A stretch of 64,000 nucleotides of DNA from Clostridia bacterium UC5.1-1C12 (GTDB lineage Bacteria > Bacillota_I > Bacilli_A > Erysipelotrichales > Erysipelotrichaceae). The DNA is taken from contig BBZX01000008.1 in assembly GCA_001305055.1 (NCBI GenBank), positions 1 to 64,000 on the forward strand. Direction: 5' to 3'. Below, in pieces: positions 20,692 through 30,626 of this stretch. The translations under genes were made by a program, and so were the position numbers. Position 1 is the first letter of the stretch. Every line of letters starts with the position of its first letter. The notes beneath the pieces are model-generated. The model worked only from the letters and a program-made list of their open reading frames with translations, was not told where the DNA came from and did no database searches.

Positions 20692-20760
20692 ATGAAAAGG
20701 GATAACGGCTGGACTCTCAAGATTATTGACCGTAAAAAACGGAGAATGGAGGGCTTATGA
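20692..20760 (+). CDS. Candidate 22-codon leader peptide overlapping the reductase start
   Basis: An ATG at 20692 opens a 22-residue frame (MKRDNGWTLKIID then RKKRRMEGL) that ends in TGA at 20758-20760, overlapping the reductase ATG at 20757 by four bases (ATGA). A purine-rich GGGATCAA precedes it, a weak ribosome site. It could be a translated leader coupled to the reductase or simply a chance frame. No family is recognised. Confidence 0.35.
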   Translation: MKRDNGWTLKIIDRKKRRMEGL

Positions 20761-22571
20761 AGAATATTTATCGTCGGATGTCAGCCTTAGTAATTTGTTT
20801 TTTGATGACATTCGCATTATCGGCTTGTTCACCTTCAGCTACTGCATCAGTGTACACGGACGGAACGTATACAGGCAGTGCAAAAGGTATGAACGGAGAT
20901 GTTACTGTAGAAGTGAAGATAGCTGCTGATAAGATTGAATCAGTTACCGTTACAGATCATAAGGAAACACCGGGTATTTCAGATCCGGCGATTGAAAAAG
21001 TACCTGGAGAAATCGTTGAGAAAAATTCAGTTGAAGTCGATGTCGTTGCCGGTGCTACTTTTACGAGTGAGGCTATAATTAATGCAGTTGCACAGGCATT
21101 GGATAAAGCAAGCGGCAAAACAGTTGATAATAACCAAGGGGATGAAAAGGATGCCTTAGCCTTTAATGATCCGGATGTGATTATTATCGGTGCCGGTTTC
21201 AGCGGTATGAATGCAGCGTTAGAAGCATGTGAAAATGGTGCGAAGGTGATGCTCATTGATAAGAACTCTGATATGGGCGGTTCAATTCGTTATGCAGGCG
21301 GTACGTTAAGCGGTGCCAATACGAAGATGCAGGTAGCTGCGGGTATTGAAGATACTGAAGAAAACTTTATAGATGATATTGTACGCATGGGCGGCGGTAT
21401 CAACGTGCCTGAGTTAACGGCCAAGCATGTGTCAAAGGCGGCTGCGGCTGTCGACTGGATGGATTCTTTAGGTGCTGATTTTGGTGACCGCATGCCTACG
21501 CAGCCCGGATCCTATGATGCTTTTGGGATTCCTAGAGAACATCGTGTATCCGGCGGCGGCAAAGCAATGGTTGAAATCGTGAAACCGCTGCTTGAAGAAA
21601 AAGTAAATGACGGTGTTTTAGAAATCCTTTTAAATACTGAAGTTAAAGATATCATTATCGAGAATGGCGCTGTTACTGGTGTAGTCTTGATGGATGGAAC
21701 TGAATATCACAGTAAGGCAGTTATTTTAGCAGCCGGCGGTTATGGTCATAATGAAGCCATGCTTCATGAATATAATTTTGAAAACGTATTGACGGATGCT
21801 CCGGAGTTTGTCACGGGTGATGGATATACATTTGCATTAAAAGCAGGCGCTGTATTAAATAACATGGATTATCTGCCAGCTTATGCCGGCGGTGTACCGG
21901 TAACCAGCACTGGCTTTGTACATTCAGTGACGGCAAACAATACCGGTTATCCGAATACGATTTGGGTAAACGCTGACGGTGAACGTCAAATGAATGAATT
22001 TGAAAATCTTGACAGTCAGAAGAAGGCTTTTTGGGCAAGTGCTCCGCATAACATTGTTTGGATGATTTTTGATCAGAAGGTTGTTGATGGGCAGGAACCG
22101 ATTTTTAAAAAAGATGAAGGCTGGAAACTGTTTAATGAAGAGTTGGCCAAAGGAGAGGTTGTGTTCAAAGCTGAGACAGTTGAAGAACTGGCTAATCAGA
22201 TCAATATGGATGCAGCTGTGCTTCAGGCTACGATTGATGCATATAATCAAGGTATTGAAACAGGTGCTGACCCGATGGGCAGAAATGATGAAAGAACCCC
22301 GATCGACTCAACGCTTTATGCTGTTAAGACGGTGCCTTATGTTATGCTGACTAAAGGCGGACCATTAATGAATACAAGTGCTCAGACATTAGATAAAGAT
22401 GGCAATCCGATTCCCGGTTTATTCCAATGCGGTGAATTAACGGGCGGCGCTAATGTCGGTGGCGGTGCTAATATCGGCGGTCTGGCAAATACAAGCTGTA
22501 TCGTTTGGGGCAAGATTGCAGGTATCAATGCAGCAAGTTATGCATTGAACGGAACAATTGTCGAGAAGTAA
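20757..22571 (+). CDS. Secreted FAD/FMN reductase, one N-terminal FMN domain, atypical active site
   Basis: Intact 604-residue lipoprotein (LSAC, Cys24). The FMN-binding domain (about 32-118) carries DVVAGATFTS, with Thr as probable flavin attachment. The FAD domain begins VIIIGAGFSGMNAALEA. The fumarate-type active site is not kept: the HHTMGG position reads MLTKGGPLM and the Arg loop reads GGANVGGGANIGG. The upstream catalytic region reads PREHRVSGGGKAM. A non-fumarate acceptor is therefore likely; the substrate cannot be named. TGGAGGG precedes the ATG. The gene stands alone between thiT and the S10 operon, with its own terminator. Confidence 0.93.
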   Translation: MKNIYRRMSALVICFLMTFALSACSPSATASVYTDGTYTGSAKGMNGDVTVEVKIAADKIESVTVTDHKETPGISDPAIEKVPGEIVEKNSVEVDVVAGATFTSEAIINAVAQALDKASGKTVDNNQGDEKDALAFNDPDVIIIGAGFSGMNAALEACENGAKVMLIDKNSDMGGSIRYAGGTLSGANTKMQVAAGIEDTEENFIDDIVRMGGGINVPELTAKHVSKAAAAVDWMDSLGADFGDRMPTQPGSYDAFGIPREHRVSGGGKAMVEIVKPLLEEKVNDGVLEILLNTEVKDIIIENGAVTGVVLMDGTEYHSKAVILAAGGYGHNEAMLHEYNFENVLTDAPEFVTGDGYTFALKAGAVLNNMDYLPAYAGGVPVTSTGFVHSVTANNTGYPNTIWVNADGERQMNEFENLDSQKKAFWASAPHNIVWMIFDQKVVDGQEPIFKKDEGWKLFNEELAKGEVVFKAETVEELANQINMDAAVLQATIDAYNQGIETGADPMGRNDERTPIDSTLYAVKTVPYVMLTKGGPLMNTSAQTLDKDGNPIPGLFQCGELTGGANVGGGANIGGLANTSCIVWGKIAGINAASYALNGTIVEK

Positions 22572-22590
22572 TATAAGTATCATTCAAATC

Positions 22591-22636
22591 AGCTCATCCA
22601 TAAAGAAGGCAGACTTCACAACGGATGAGCTTTTAT
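22591..22636 (+). terminator. Terminator after the fourth reductase
   Basis: AGCTCATCC (22591-22599) pairs with GGATGAGCT (22623-22631), followed by TTTATTATT. Confidence 0.85.
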
Positions 22637-22825
22637 TATTCAAATTTGAAAGAAAATAAACTTGTAATTGAAGTTAAAAATGCAAAAAAACGGGTAAAAT
22701 CGGTATATAAATATCGGTAAATCAATGCAGCATAAGATGTAACCGCTATCATTTATACAGGATTGTATAAAATTGCTGGAAAACTGAAAAAAGCCGAATT
22801 TTATGGGATTTTTTTAAAAAAAGAC

Positions 22826-22855
22826 TTGCAATACGGTGTTATTCTTTGCTATAAT
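22826..22855 (+). promoter_or_regulatory. rpsJ: Promoter of the S10 operon
   Basis: TTGCAA (22826-22831) and TATAAT (22850-22855), 18-bp spacer. The stretch 22640-22825 before it is AT-rich and shows no gene. Confidence 0.82.
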
Positions 22856-22861
22856 ACCTCT

Positions 22862-22981
22862 GTTACCGCGTGGACATGCGAGGTTGCCGACACACTGAGA
22901 GACGTTGTCATGACTTAGTGAGCCGGGGGAATTCGCACCGAGCGGGTCTATCACAGATATAGACGAAAGGAGATTTATTTC
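22862..22981 (+). promoter_or_regulatory. Structured leader of the S10 operon
   Basis: About 120 nt of unusually GC-rich, non-coding leader. It contains CGC/GCG and GACA/TGTC pairings and a clear GTCTAT/ATAGAC hairpin (22946-22964) just before AAAGGAG and the rpsJ start. The position fits a ribosomal-protein leader, for example L4 autoregulation as known in other bacteria. I do not recognise a named Rfam motif. Confidence 0.55.
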
Positions 22982-23292
22982 ATGGCAAAAAACAGCGTAA
23001 GAATTCGCTTAAAAGCTTACGAACACAGAATCTTAGATGCTAGCGCAGAAAAGATCGTTCAAGCTGCCCAGGCACACGGTGCCAAAAGATCGTTGGACCA
23101 GTACCTCTTCCAACTGAAAAGCAAGTAGTAACTATCTTGCGTGCGGTACACAAATACAAAGATTCTCGTGAACAATTCGAAATTAGAACTCACAAACGTT
23201 TAATTGAGATTGTCGGACCTACAGCAGAAACAATCGATTCACTGAGTCGTCTTGAACTGCCGAGCGGTGTTGACATCGAGATTAAACTGTAA
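22982..23292 (+). CDS. rpsJ: 30S ribosomal protein S10 (frameshift as sequenced)
   Basis: S10, part of the 30S head and also NusE in antitermination. [20 protein letters not shown] is followed by [20 protein letters not shown] and [15 protein letters not shown] in another frame. Adding one A to the A4 run near 23085 gives 103 residues, the normal length. It is first of the S10 operon, with AAAGGAG upstream. Confidence 0.95.
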
Positions 23293-23309
23293 TGATGGAG
23301 GTGAACATC

Positions 23310-23993
23310 ATGAAAGGAATTTTAGGACGTAAAGTTGGGATGACACAGGTCTTCACTGAAGATGGTGTATTAATCCCTGTAACTGTAGTAGAAGCTACAC
23401 CAAATATTGTTTTACAAAAGAAAACAGTTGAAAATGATGGCTATGTTGCTGTTCAGCTTGGCTTGGAAGACATCAAAGAAAGACGCGCTACTAAAGCTGC
23501 TCTCGGACATGTTGCGAAAGTGAACACAGCACCTAAGCGTTTCATCAGAGAAATTCGCTCAGAAGAAATGATGAGCTATGAATTAGGCAGTGAAGTTAAA
23601 GTTGACTTATTTGCCGCTGGCGAAGTAGTTGATGTTATCGGAACTAGCAAGGGTCACGGATTTACTGGTGCGGTAAAACGCCACAATCAGAAAATCGGAC
23701 CTAAGAGTCACGGTTCTGGCCATCACAGAGGCATGGGTTCAGCTGCAACTACTGGTCTTGGTACTAACAAGATCGACCCTGGTTTCACAATGCCTGGTCA
23801 TTATGGAACAGATCGTACAACTAACCAAAATCTTGAGATCATCAAGGTTGATGCTGAAAAGAATTACATCCTGATCAAGGGTAACGTTCCTGGTCCTAAG
23901 AAGGGTCTGGTTATTATCCAATCTGCAAAATGCAGCAAGGGTGATAAAACAGCTAAGGTGTTAGTTGACTACACTAAAACTGAGGAGGAATAA
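23310..23993 (+). CDS. rplC: 50S ribosomal protein L3
   Basis: Intact 227-residue L3, which binds near the peptidyl-transferase centre. It shows [33 protein letters not shown] and [13 protein letters not shown]. The ATG at 23310 follows GGAGGTGAACATC; upstream in-frame codons lie in the ribosome-site region. Confidence 0.97.
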   Translation: MKGILGRKVGMTQVFTEDGVLIPVTVVEATPNIVLQKKTVENDGYVAVQLGLEDIKERRATKAALGHVAKVNTAPKRFIREIRSEEMMSYELGSEVKVDLFAAGEVVDVIGTSKGHGFTGAVKRHNQKIGPKSHGSGHHRGMGSAATTGLGTNKIDPGFTMPGHYGTDRTTNQNLEIIKVDAEKNYILIKGNVPGPKKGLVIIQSAKCSKGDKTAKVLVDYTKTEEE

Positions 23994-23996
23994 AAA

Positions 23997-24625
23997 ATGC
24001 CTAATATCGTTGTATTAAATCAGGAAGGTAAAGAACTTCGCGAATTAACCTTAATCCTGAAGTGTTTGGCATTGAGCCAAATCAGCAAGTAATCTTTGAT
24101 GCCATTGTTATGCAGCGTGCATCAATGAGACAAGGTACTCACGACGTTAAAAACCGCAGAGAAGTTCGCGGCGGCGGTCGTAAGCCTTACAGACAAAAAG
24201 GAACCGGTAATGCTCGTCAGGGTTCTACAAGAGCTCCGCAGTTCCGCAAGGGTGGTATCGTATTCGGTCCTACACCTCGCAGCTATGCTTATAAATTAAA
24301 TAAAAAAGTTCGTCGTCTTGCTCTTAAATCAGTATTATCTGAAAAAGTGGCAAGCAATGATATGATCGTTGTTGATGAATTGAAATTTGCTGCTCCTAAG
24401 ACAAAAGATTTCATCAAGACAATCGATGCAATCGGCGCAGCTAAGAAAACATTGTTTGTTGTTTCAAGTGAAGAAGATTTCGAAAATGCTTATCTGTCAG
24501 TTCGCAACATCCCTACAATGATGATGCTGACATCTGATGGTATCAATGTTTATGACATTGTAAATGCTAACAAGATCGTGTTCACTGAAGCAGCAGTGAA
24601 ATGCGTTGAGGAGGTATTAGGATAA
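23997..24625 (+). CDS. rplD: 50S ribosomal protein L4 (frameshift as sequenced)
   Basis: L4 lines the exit tunnel and often autoregulates the S10 operon. [17 protein letters not shown] continues as [32 protein letters not shown] and [20 protein letters not shown] after a one-base repair (an A near 24055). The repaired length is 209 residues. Its stop shares one base with the rplW start (TAATG). Confidence 0.95.
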
Positions 24626-24912
24626 TGAATAACTACAGAGATATTATTATCCGTCCAATCATCACTGAGAAATCAATGAAATTGATGGAAGAAGATAACA
24701 AGGTTACATTCGAAGTGGCTAAGGGCGTAAACAGAACTCAGGTTCGTCAGGCTGTTGAAAAGATCTTCGGTGTTAACGTTGAAAAAGTTAACATGGTTAA
24801 CACAAAGCCAAAAGCTAAACGTGTTGGTAAATACACCGGCACTACAAGTCCTGTACATAAGGCAATCGTTAAAATTGCTGCTGGACAAGACATCAACTTA
24901 TTCGGCGAATAG
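24625..24912 (+). CDS. rplW: 50S ribosomal protein L23
   Basis: Intact 95-residue L23, at the tunnel exit where trigger factor and SRP dock. It shows RDIIIRPIITEKSMKLME, VEKIFGVNVEKVN and the basic loop VNTKPKAKRVGKY. Translation is coupled to rplD. A weak hairpin (GGGAA/TTCCC, about 24922-24943) lies before rplB. Confidence 0.97.
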   Translation: MNNYRDIIIRPIITEKSMKLMEEDNKVTFEVAKGVNRTQVRQAVEKIFGVNVEKVNMVNTKPKAKRVGKYTGTTSPVHKAIVKIAAGQDINLFGE

Positions 24913-24971
24913 TCGAAACAGGGAAGAGTCACGCTATTTCCCTTTAAAATGCGTAAGGAGGAAATTAATCC

Positions 24972-25805
24972 ATGGCGATTAAGAAATATAAGCCAACGAC
25001 CCCGGGTCGTCGTAATATGTCAACACTGACATTTGACGAAATTACAACGAACAGTCCTGAACGCTCACTGCTTGCTCCTTTAGGAAGCAAAGGTGGCCGT
25101 AACAATAACGGACGTATCACTACTCGTCACCAAGGTGGAGGCCATAAGCGCCAATACCGTATTATCGATTTCAAGAGAAACAAAGATGGTATCCCTGCTA
25201 AGGTTGCTACTATCGAATACGATCCAAACAGATCAGCAAACATCGCATTGTTAAACTATGCGGATGGTGAAAAACGCTATATCTTAGCTCCTAAGGGGTT
25301 AACGGTTGGCACAACACTGCTTTCTGGTGAAAATGCTGACATCAAGGTTGGTAACTGCTTGGAAATGCGTCACATGCCTGAAGGTACATTCATTCACAAC
25401 GTTGAATTGAAACCTGGCAAGGGCGGTCAGCTGGCTCGTTCAGCTGGTGTTTCAGCTCAGATTCTTGGTATCGAAGATAAATATGTAACAGTACGTCTTG
25501 CCTCTGGCGAAGTACGTAAAATCTTAGCTAACTGCCGTGCTACTATCGGACAAGTTGGTAACGAAGACCACAGCCTGGTAAATCTGGGTAAAGCAGGTCG
25601 CTCACGCTGGTTAGGTATCAGACCTACGGTTCGCGGTTCAGTTATGAACCCTAACGATCACCCTCACGGTGGTGGTGAAGGCCGTACACCAGTTGGACGT
25701 AAGTCACCAATGACGCCATGGGGTAAAAAAGCTATGGGTGTTAAAACTCGTAAGAACAAAAAAGCTTCGACTAAACTGATCGTTCGTCGTCGCAATGGCA
25801 AGTAA
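24972..25805 (+). CDS. rplB: 50S ribosomal protein L2
   Basis: Intact 277-residue L2, needed for subunit joining and peptidyl transfer. It shows [34 protein letters not shown] and the conserved PRGSVMNP-type segment [20 protein letters not shown] containing the functional His. AAGGAGG precedes the start. Confidence 0.98.
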   Translation: MAIKKYKPTTPGRRNMSTLTFDEITTNSPERSLLAPLGSKGGRNNNGRITTRHQGGGHKRQYRIIDFKRNKDGIPAKVATIEYDPNRSANIALLNYADGEKRYILAPKGLTVGTTLLSGENADIKVGNCLEMRHMPEGTFIHNVELKPGKGGQLARSAGVSAQILGIEDKYVTVRLASGEVRKILANCRATIGQVGNEDHSLVNLGKAGRSRWLGIRPTVRGSVMNPNDHPHGGGEGRTPVGRKSPMTPWGKKAMGVKTRKNKKASTKLIVRRRNGK

Positions 25806-25826
25806 GCGAAAGGAGGAAATTAAAAA

Positions 25827-26105
25827 ATGAGTCGTAGTTTGAAAAAAGGACCTTTCTGTGATGAACACTTAATGAAGAAAGTGGAAAAACTGAATGAGTC
25901 TGGTAAAAAAGAAGTAATTAAAACTTGGTCACGTCGTTCTACAATCTTCCCTCAATTCGTTGAACACACATTTGCCGTTTACAATGGTAAAGAACATCTT
26001 CCAGTTTATGTTACAGAAGATATGGTTGGTCACAAATTAGGTGAATTCGTGCCAACTCGCAAATACTCAGGCCATGGAGCCGATGATAAGAAAGCTAAGA
26101 GATAG
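25827..26105 (+). CDS. rpsS: 30S ribosomal protein S19
   Basis: Intact 92-residue S19 of the 30S head, with [30 protein letters not shown] and [13 protein letters not shown]. An AAAGGAGG site lies in the 21-bp gap after rplB. Confidence 0.97.
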   Translation: MSRSLKKGPFCDEHLMKKVEKLNESGKKEVIKTWSRRSTIFPQFVEHTFAVYNGKEHLPVYVTEDMVGHKLGEFVPTRKYSGHGADDKKAKR

Positions 26106-26115
26106 GAGGAAGTAA

Positions 26116-26454
26116 ATGATGGAAGTTAAAGCAACTGCAAAAACATTACGCATCCCACCTAGAAAAGCTCGTCTTGTACTTGATCTGGTTCGTGGTAAGG
26201 ATGTTGAAGAAGCGAAAGCAATTTTGAAATATACATCAAATTTTGCTGCCGATGCATCATTAAAAGTATTAAATTCAGCGATTGCCAATGCTGTTAACAA
26301 CAATGGCATGGATGAAGAAAACCTGTATGTAAAAGCTTGTTACGCAAACGAAGGTATCGTATTGAAAAGATTCATGCCGCGTGCAAAAGGCAGCGCAAGC
26401 GCAATTCATAAGCGCACTAGCCACATCACATTTGTGGTTAGTGAACGTGATTAA
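26116..26454 (+). CDS. rplV: 50S ribosomal protein L22
   Basis: Intact L22 of 111-112 residues, part of the exit-tunnel constriction. It shows [17 protein letters not shown] and the loop [20 protein letters not shown]. The first two codons are both ATG, so the start is 26116 or 26119. Confidence 0.97.
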   Translation: MMEVKATAKTLRIPPRKARLVLDLVRGKDVEEAKAILKYTSNFAADASLKVLNSAIANAVNNNGMDEENLYVKACYANEGIVLKRFMPRAKGSASAIHKRTSHITFVVSERD

Positions 26455-26465
26455 GGAGGTAGCTC

Positions 26466-27267
26466 ATGGGACAAAAAGTTAGTCCAATCGGATTACGTGT
26501 CGGTGTCATTCGTGATTGGGAATCAAGATGGTATGCAGACAAAGATTATGCCGATTTATTACTGGAAGACGTTAAGATTCGTGAATTCTTATTCAAAGAG
26601 TTAAAAGCTGCTTCCGTATCAAGAATTGAAATCGAACGTTCAAAGAACCGCGTTGAAGTAATCATTCGTTCAGCTCGTCCAGGTGTTATCATTGGTACAA
26701 ATGGTGAAGCTGTTGAAGTGATCAAAGAAAAAATTAATCAAATTAACAAATGGTAAGAACGTATTCATCAAGGTAGTTGAAATTGCTAACCCTGATTTAG
26801 ACGCTCGTATCGTTGCAAGAAGCATTGCCGATCAGCTGGAACAGCGTGCGTCATTCAGAACTGCTCAGAAAAGAGCGATTCAAAAGACGATGCGTTCTGG
26901 TGCTAAGGGTATCAAGACTTCAGTATCCGGCCGTTTAGGCGGAGCTGATATCGCTCGTTCAGAAGGTTATTCTGAAGGGGTTGTACCTCTTCACACATTA
27001 CGTGCTGATATCGATTATGCACATGAAGAAGCATCTACTACTTATGGCCGCTTAGGTGTTAAAGTTTGGATCTGCCGCGGTGAAGTTCTGCCTGGACAAA
27101 TGGTTCAGGAACCGGAAGCACCAAAACAGCCTGCTAATGACAGACGTCGCCGCAACAACAACCGCCGTCCGAATAACGGGGATCGCCGTCCTAACAACAA
27201 TAACGCTAAAGCAGCTCCAGTTAAGGAAGCTGAAACAGCAGCTCCGGCAGTTGAAGGAGGAAAATAA
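26466..27267 (+). CDS. rpsC: 30S ribosomal protein S3 with a C-terminal Asn/Arg/Pro-rich tail (frameshift)
   Basis: S3 lies at the mRNA entry channel. [20 protein letters not shown] and the KH-domain stretch [16 protein letters not shown] are followed, after a frame change near 26745, by [20 protein letters not shown] and [19 protein letters not shown]. Here the repair is removal of one A, the reverse of most breaks in the window. The repaired protein is about 266 residues, some 45 longer than typical S3. The excess is a low-complexity tail ([19 protein letters not shown], then [14 protein letters not shown]). Tails of this type occur on some Firmicutes and Mollicutes S3 proteins; a function is not known to me. 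Confidence 0.95.
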
Positions 27268-27270
27268 TCT

Positions 27271-27687
27271 ATGTTAATGCCTAATAGAACTAAATATAGA
27301 AGACCTCACCGTTTGAGTTACGAAGGTAAGTCAAAAGCCGGCCGTGCTGTTGCATTCGGTGAATTCGGTCTTGTTGCTGATTCCGGTAACTATGTAAGTA
27401 ACCGTCAGATTGAAGCAGCACGTATTGCGATGACACGTTATATGAAACGTGGCGGACAAGTTTGGATCAAAATTTTCCCACACATGGCAATCACAAGAAA
27501 ACCATTGGAAGTACGTATGGGATCTGGTAAAGGTGCACCTGAAGGATGGGTAGCAGTAGTTAAACCTGGTCGTGTTATGTTTGAAATCGGCGGCGTTGAC
27601 GAAGCAACTGCTCGTGAAGCGTTCCGTCTTGCTTCTCACAAACTTCCAGTTAAGTGTAAATTTGTACGTAAGGGCGAGGAGGAGTAA
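27271..27687 (+). CDS. rplP: 50S ribosomal protein L16
   Basis: Intact 138-residue L16, which contacts A-site tRNA. It shows [34 protein letters not shown] and [28 protein letters not shown] at the end of rpsC is its ribosome site. Confidence 0.97.
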   Translation: MLMPNRTKYRRPHRLSYEGKSKAGRAVAFGEFGLVADSGNYVSNRQIEAARIAMTRYMKRGGQVWIKIFPHMAITRKPLEVRMGSGKGAPEGWVAVVKPGRVMFEIGGVDEATAREAFRLASHKLPVKCKFVRKGEEE

Positions 27688-27690
27688 ACC

Positions 27691-27891
27691 ATGACAGTAA
27701 AAGAAATCAGAGAAAAAAGCAATGCTGAATTGCTGAATGATATCGAAACGCTTAAAGCTGAACTCTTTAACCTTCGTTTCCAACAAGCAACTGGACAATT
27801 AACAAATCCTGCAAGAATGAGAGAAATTAAGAAATCTATTGCTCGTATTAAGACAGTGATGACTGAGCGCGAGCTTAGTAATCAAGATTAG
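27691..27891 (+). CDS. rpmC: 50S ribosomal protein L29
   Basis: Intact 66-residue L29: [52 protein letters not shown]. It lies three bases after rplP. Confidence 0.96.
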   Translation: MTVKEIREKSNAELLNDIETLKAELFNLRFQQATGQLTNPARMREIKKSIARIKTVMTERELSNQD

Positions 27892-27905
27892 GAGGATCGA
27901 AGAGA

Positions 27906-28168
27906 ATGGAAGAAAGATCTAACCGTAAGTTTATCGCGGAACTGTTGTTTCCGATAAAATGGATAAGACAATTACAATCATTGTTGAAACTAAAAAAACA
28001 CACCCTTTATATGGTAAACGTGTTAAATATTCTAAGAAATTCAAGGCTCATGATGAGAACAACGAAGCTAGAATCGGTGATAGAGTTGAAATTATGGAAA
28101 CTCGTCCATTGTCAGCAACTAAACGTTTCCGCTTAGTTAAAGTCATCGATAAAGCCGAAGTTCTTTAG
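27906..28168 (+). CDS. rpsQ: 30S ribosomal protein S17 (frameshift as sequenced)
   Basis: The start [12 protein letters not shown] and the rest, [20 protein letters not shown] and [20 protein letters not shown], lie in two frames. Adding one G near 27940 (GCGGAAC to GCGGGAAC) gives an 87-residue protein, the normal S17 size. AGGAGG lies upstream. Confidence 0.95.
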
Positions 28169-28187
28169 TCGCTAGGAGGTAACGTTC

Positions 28188-28555
28188 ATGATTCAAAATG
28201 AAAGTAGATTACGAGTAGCTGACAACACGGGAGCTAAAGAAGTATTAGTTATTCGTGGACTAGGTGGAAGTAAAAGAAAATTCAGCAACATTGGTGATGT
28301 TGTTGTATGTGCAGTAAAACAGGCTGCTACCGGCGGAACTGTTAAAAAGGTGATGTTGTTAAAGGTGTAATCGTACGTACTCGCCGCGGTATCCGCCGTG
28401 AGAATGGTACTTATATCAAATTTGATGACAACGCTGTTGTACTTATCAAGGATGATAAGACACCACGTGGTACACGTATTTTCGGACCAGTGGCAAGAGA
28501 ACTGCGTGACAAGGATTACATGAAAATTGTATCTTTGGCACCAGAAGTATTATAG
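28188..28555 (+). CDS. rplN: 50S ribosomal protein L14 (frameshift as sequenced)
   Basis: [20 protein letters not shown] and [14 protein letters not shown] continue as [20 protein letters not shown] and [20 protein letters not shown] after adding one A to the A5 run near 28346. The repaired protein is 122 residues, exactly the L14 norm. Confidence 0.95.
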
Positions 28556-28566
28556 GAGGTGCCCTT

Positions 28567-28875
28567 GTGAAGATCAAAAAAGGTGATAAGGTTCAAGTTA
28601 TTACAGGTGCTTACAAAGGCACGATCGCTGAAGTAACTAAAGTTCTTCCTAAAGAGAGCAAAGTCATCGTTGAAGGTGTTAACTTAGTTAAGAAACACAT
28701 GAAACCGACTCAAGCGAATCCGGACGGCGGAATTGTTGAAATGGAAGCTCCAATTCATGTTTCAAATGTTATGCTGTATGACAGCAAAGCGAAAAAAGCA
28801 AGCAGAGTTGGCTTCAAAATTGCTGATGGCAAAAAAGTGCGCGTGTACAAAGCTACTGGCGCTGAAGTGAAATAG
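28567..28875 (+). CDS. rplX: 50S ribosomal protein L24
   Basis: Intact 102-residue L24 with an N-terminal KOW motif ([20 protein letters not shown]) and [20 protein letters not shown]. The start codon is GTG at 28567, set by TAGGAGGTG nine bases before; no ATG is available. Confidence 0.96.
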   Translation: MKIKKGDKVQVITGAYKGTIAEVTKVLPKESKVIVEGVNLVKKHMKPTQANPDGGIVEMEAPIHVSNVMLYDSKAKKASRVGFKIADGKKVRVYKATGAEVK

Positions 28876-28888
28876 GGGGAGCTAAGAG

Positions 28889-29428
28889 ATGAACCGCCTA
28901 CAGGAAAAATACAACAATACAGTTGTAGAAAACATGATGAAGAAATTCGGGTACAAATCTGTAATGGAAGTACCTGCTATTGATAAAGTAGTTATCAATA
29001 TGGGATGCGGCGATGCTATCGCTAATCCTAAGACTTTAGAAGAAGCTGTTGCTGAACTGACTCAGATCACTGGTCAGAAGCCGGTAATCACTAAAGCTAA
29101 AAAGTCAATCGCAAACTTCAAACTTCGTGAAGGTATGCCGATCGGCTGTAAAGTTACATTGCGCAAAGACTACATGTATGATTTCTTAGACAAGCTGATG
29201 AATATTTCACTGCCTCGTGTAAGAGATTTCCGTGGTGTCAGCAAAACGGCTTTTGATGGCCGTGGTAACTATACATTAGGTGTTAAGGAACAAATCATTT
29301 TCCCAGAAATCAACTTTGATAAAGTAAATAAGGTTCGCGGGATGGATGTTGTTATCGTAACAACTGCAAAAACAAATGAAGAAGCGAAGGCGCTGCTTGA
29401 AGAATTAGGCATGCCTTTCCAGAAATAG
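28889..29428 (+). CDS. rplE: 50S ribosomal protein L5
   Basis: Intact 179-residue L5, which binds 5S rRNA. It shows [40 protein letters not shown] and [20 protein letters not shown]. The upstream ribosome site is AGGGGGAG. Confidence 0.97.
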   Translation: MNRLQEKYNNTVVENMMKKFGYKSVMEVPAIDKVVINMGCGDAIANPKTLEEAVAELTQITGQKPVITKAKKSIANFKLREGMPIGCKVTLRKDYMYDFLDKLMNISLPRVRDFRGVSKTAFDGRGNYTLGVKEQIIFPEINFDKVNKVRGMDVVIVTTAKTNEEAKALLEELGMPFQK

Positions 29429-29443
29429 GGAGGACAATAAGAT

Positions 29444-29629
29444 ATGGCAAAAAAAGCGATGGTACTCAAAGCAAATCGCCCTCAAAAGTTCTCAACTCGT
29501 GAATATACACGCTGTGAACGTTGCGGACGTCCTCACTCAGTTTTACGTAAATACAAACTCTGCCGTATTTGCTTCCGTGAGCTGGCTTACAAAGGTCAGA
29601 TCCCTGGAGTGAAGAAGGCTAGTTGGTAA
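29444..29629 (+). CDS. rpsZ: 30S ribosomal protein S14, zinc type
   Basis: Intact 61-residue S14 of the short, zinc-binding form: [20 protein letters not shown] has two C-x2-C pairs. This form is typical of Firmicutes. A zinc-free paralogue may exist elsewhere in the genome. Confidence 0.97.
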   Translation: MAKKAMVLKANRPQKFSTREYTRCERCGRPHSVLRKYKLCRICFRELAYKGQIPGVKKASW

Positions 29630-29649
29630 GAGATAGGAGGAATTGAGTC

Positions 29650-30045
29650 ATGATGATGACAGATCCGATTGCTGATATGCTGACTAGAGTTCGTAACGCG
29701 CTTCAAGCTCGTCACGAAACAGTTGAGATTCCAGCAAGTAAAGAAAAGATTGAAATTGCTAAGATTTTGAAATCAGAAGGTTTCATTACTGATTACAAAG
29801 TTGAAGGCGATGTTAAAAAAGTATTAACAGTTACCCTGAAATACGGTGCTAACAATGAAAAAATCATTAGCGGATTAAAGAGAATTTCAAAACCAGGTTT
29901 ACGTGTTTACGCAAAAGTAGACTCTATTCCTAGAGTATTGAATGGTCTTGGTATCGCTATTATCTCAACATCTCACGGTCTGATGACTGACAGAGAAGCT
30001 AGAGCTAAACACGTTGGCGGCGAAGTGCTGGCTTACGTTTGGTAA
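29650..30045 (+). CDS. rpsH: 30S ribosomal protein S8
   Basis: Intact 131-residue S8: [40 protein letters not shown] and [25 protein letters not shown] lies upstream. Known as a translational regulator of the spc operon in E. coli. Confidence 0.97.
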   Translation: MMMTDPIADMLTRVRNALQARHETVEIPASKEKIEIAKILKSEGFITDYKVEGDVKKVLTVTLKYGANNEKIISGLKRISKPGLRVYAKVDSIPRVLNGLGIAIISTSHGLMTDREARAKHVGGEVLAYVW

Positions 30046-30060
30046 TAAAGGAGAACATTT

Positions 30061-30605
30061 ATGTCACGTATCGGTAATAAAACGATTACCATTCCTGCAG
30101 GCGTAGAGATTACGGTTGCTGAAGGGAATGAAGTGACTGTTAAAGGTCCTAAGGGAACTTTATCACGTCAATTTGCACCGTTCTTAACAATTTCTGTTGA
30201 AAATGGTGAATGCAAAGTTATCCGTCCGGATGACAATAAAACAACAAAACAACTTCACGGAACAACTCGTGCATTACTGCACAACATGGTTGTTGGTGTA
30301 TCTGAAGGATTCGAGAAGCGTCTTGAATTAGTTGGTATCGGTTTCCGTTCTGCTATTTCAGGTAACAAACTGCAATTAAACATCGGCTATTCTCATCAAG
30401 TAATCTTTGATTTAGTTGATGATGTTAAAGTTGAATGTGCTTCACCTACGGAAATTGTTGTATCAGGTATTGATAAACAAAAGTCGGTGAATTTGCTGCT
30501 AATATCCGTGCTGCTAGAAAACCAGAACCTTACAAGGGCAAAGGTATTCGCTATAAGGGTGAATATGTTCGTCGTAAGGAAGGTAAGACAGCAGGTAAGA
30601 AATAG
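30061..30605 (+). CDS. rplF: 50S ribosomal protein L6 (frameshift as sequenced)
   Basis: [16 protein letters not shown] and [16 protein letters not shown] continue to [18 protein letters not shown], then [20 protein letters not shown]. One A must be added to the A4 run near 30482. The repaired length is 181 residues. As written the frame runs on into rplR, which is an artefact. Confidence 0.95.
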
Positions 30606-30626
30606 CGAGAAAGGAGCAATCGTAAC

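Noticed and set aside
24922..24943. Terminator between rplW and rplB
   Set aside because: The stem is only five pairs and the T run is three bases; internal termination in the S10 operon is unlikely.
26067..26309. Open frames antisense to ribosomal and elongation-factor genes (also at 6247, 7280, 30813, 27331)
   Set aside because: They lie inside strongly conserved genes, have no ribosome sites and show no family likeness; codon bias of the real genes keeps the opposite frame open.
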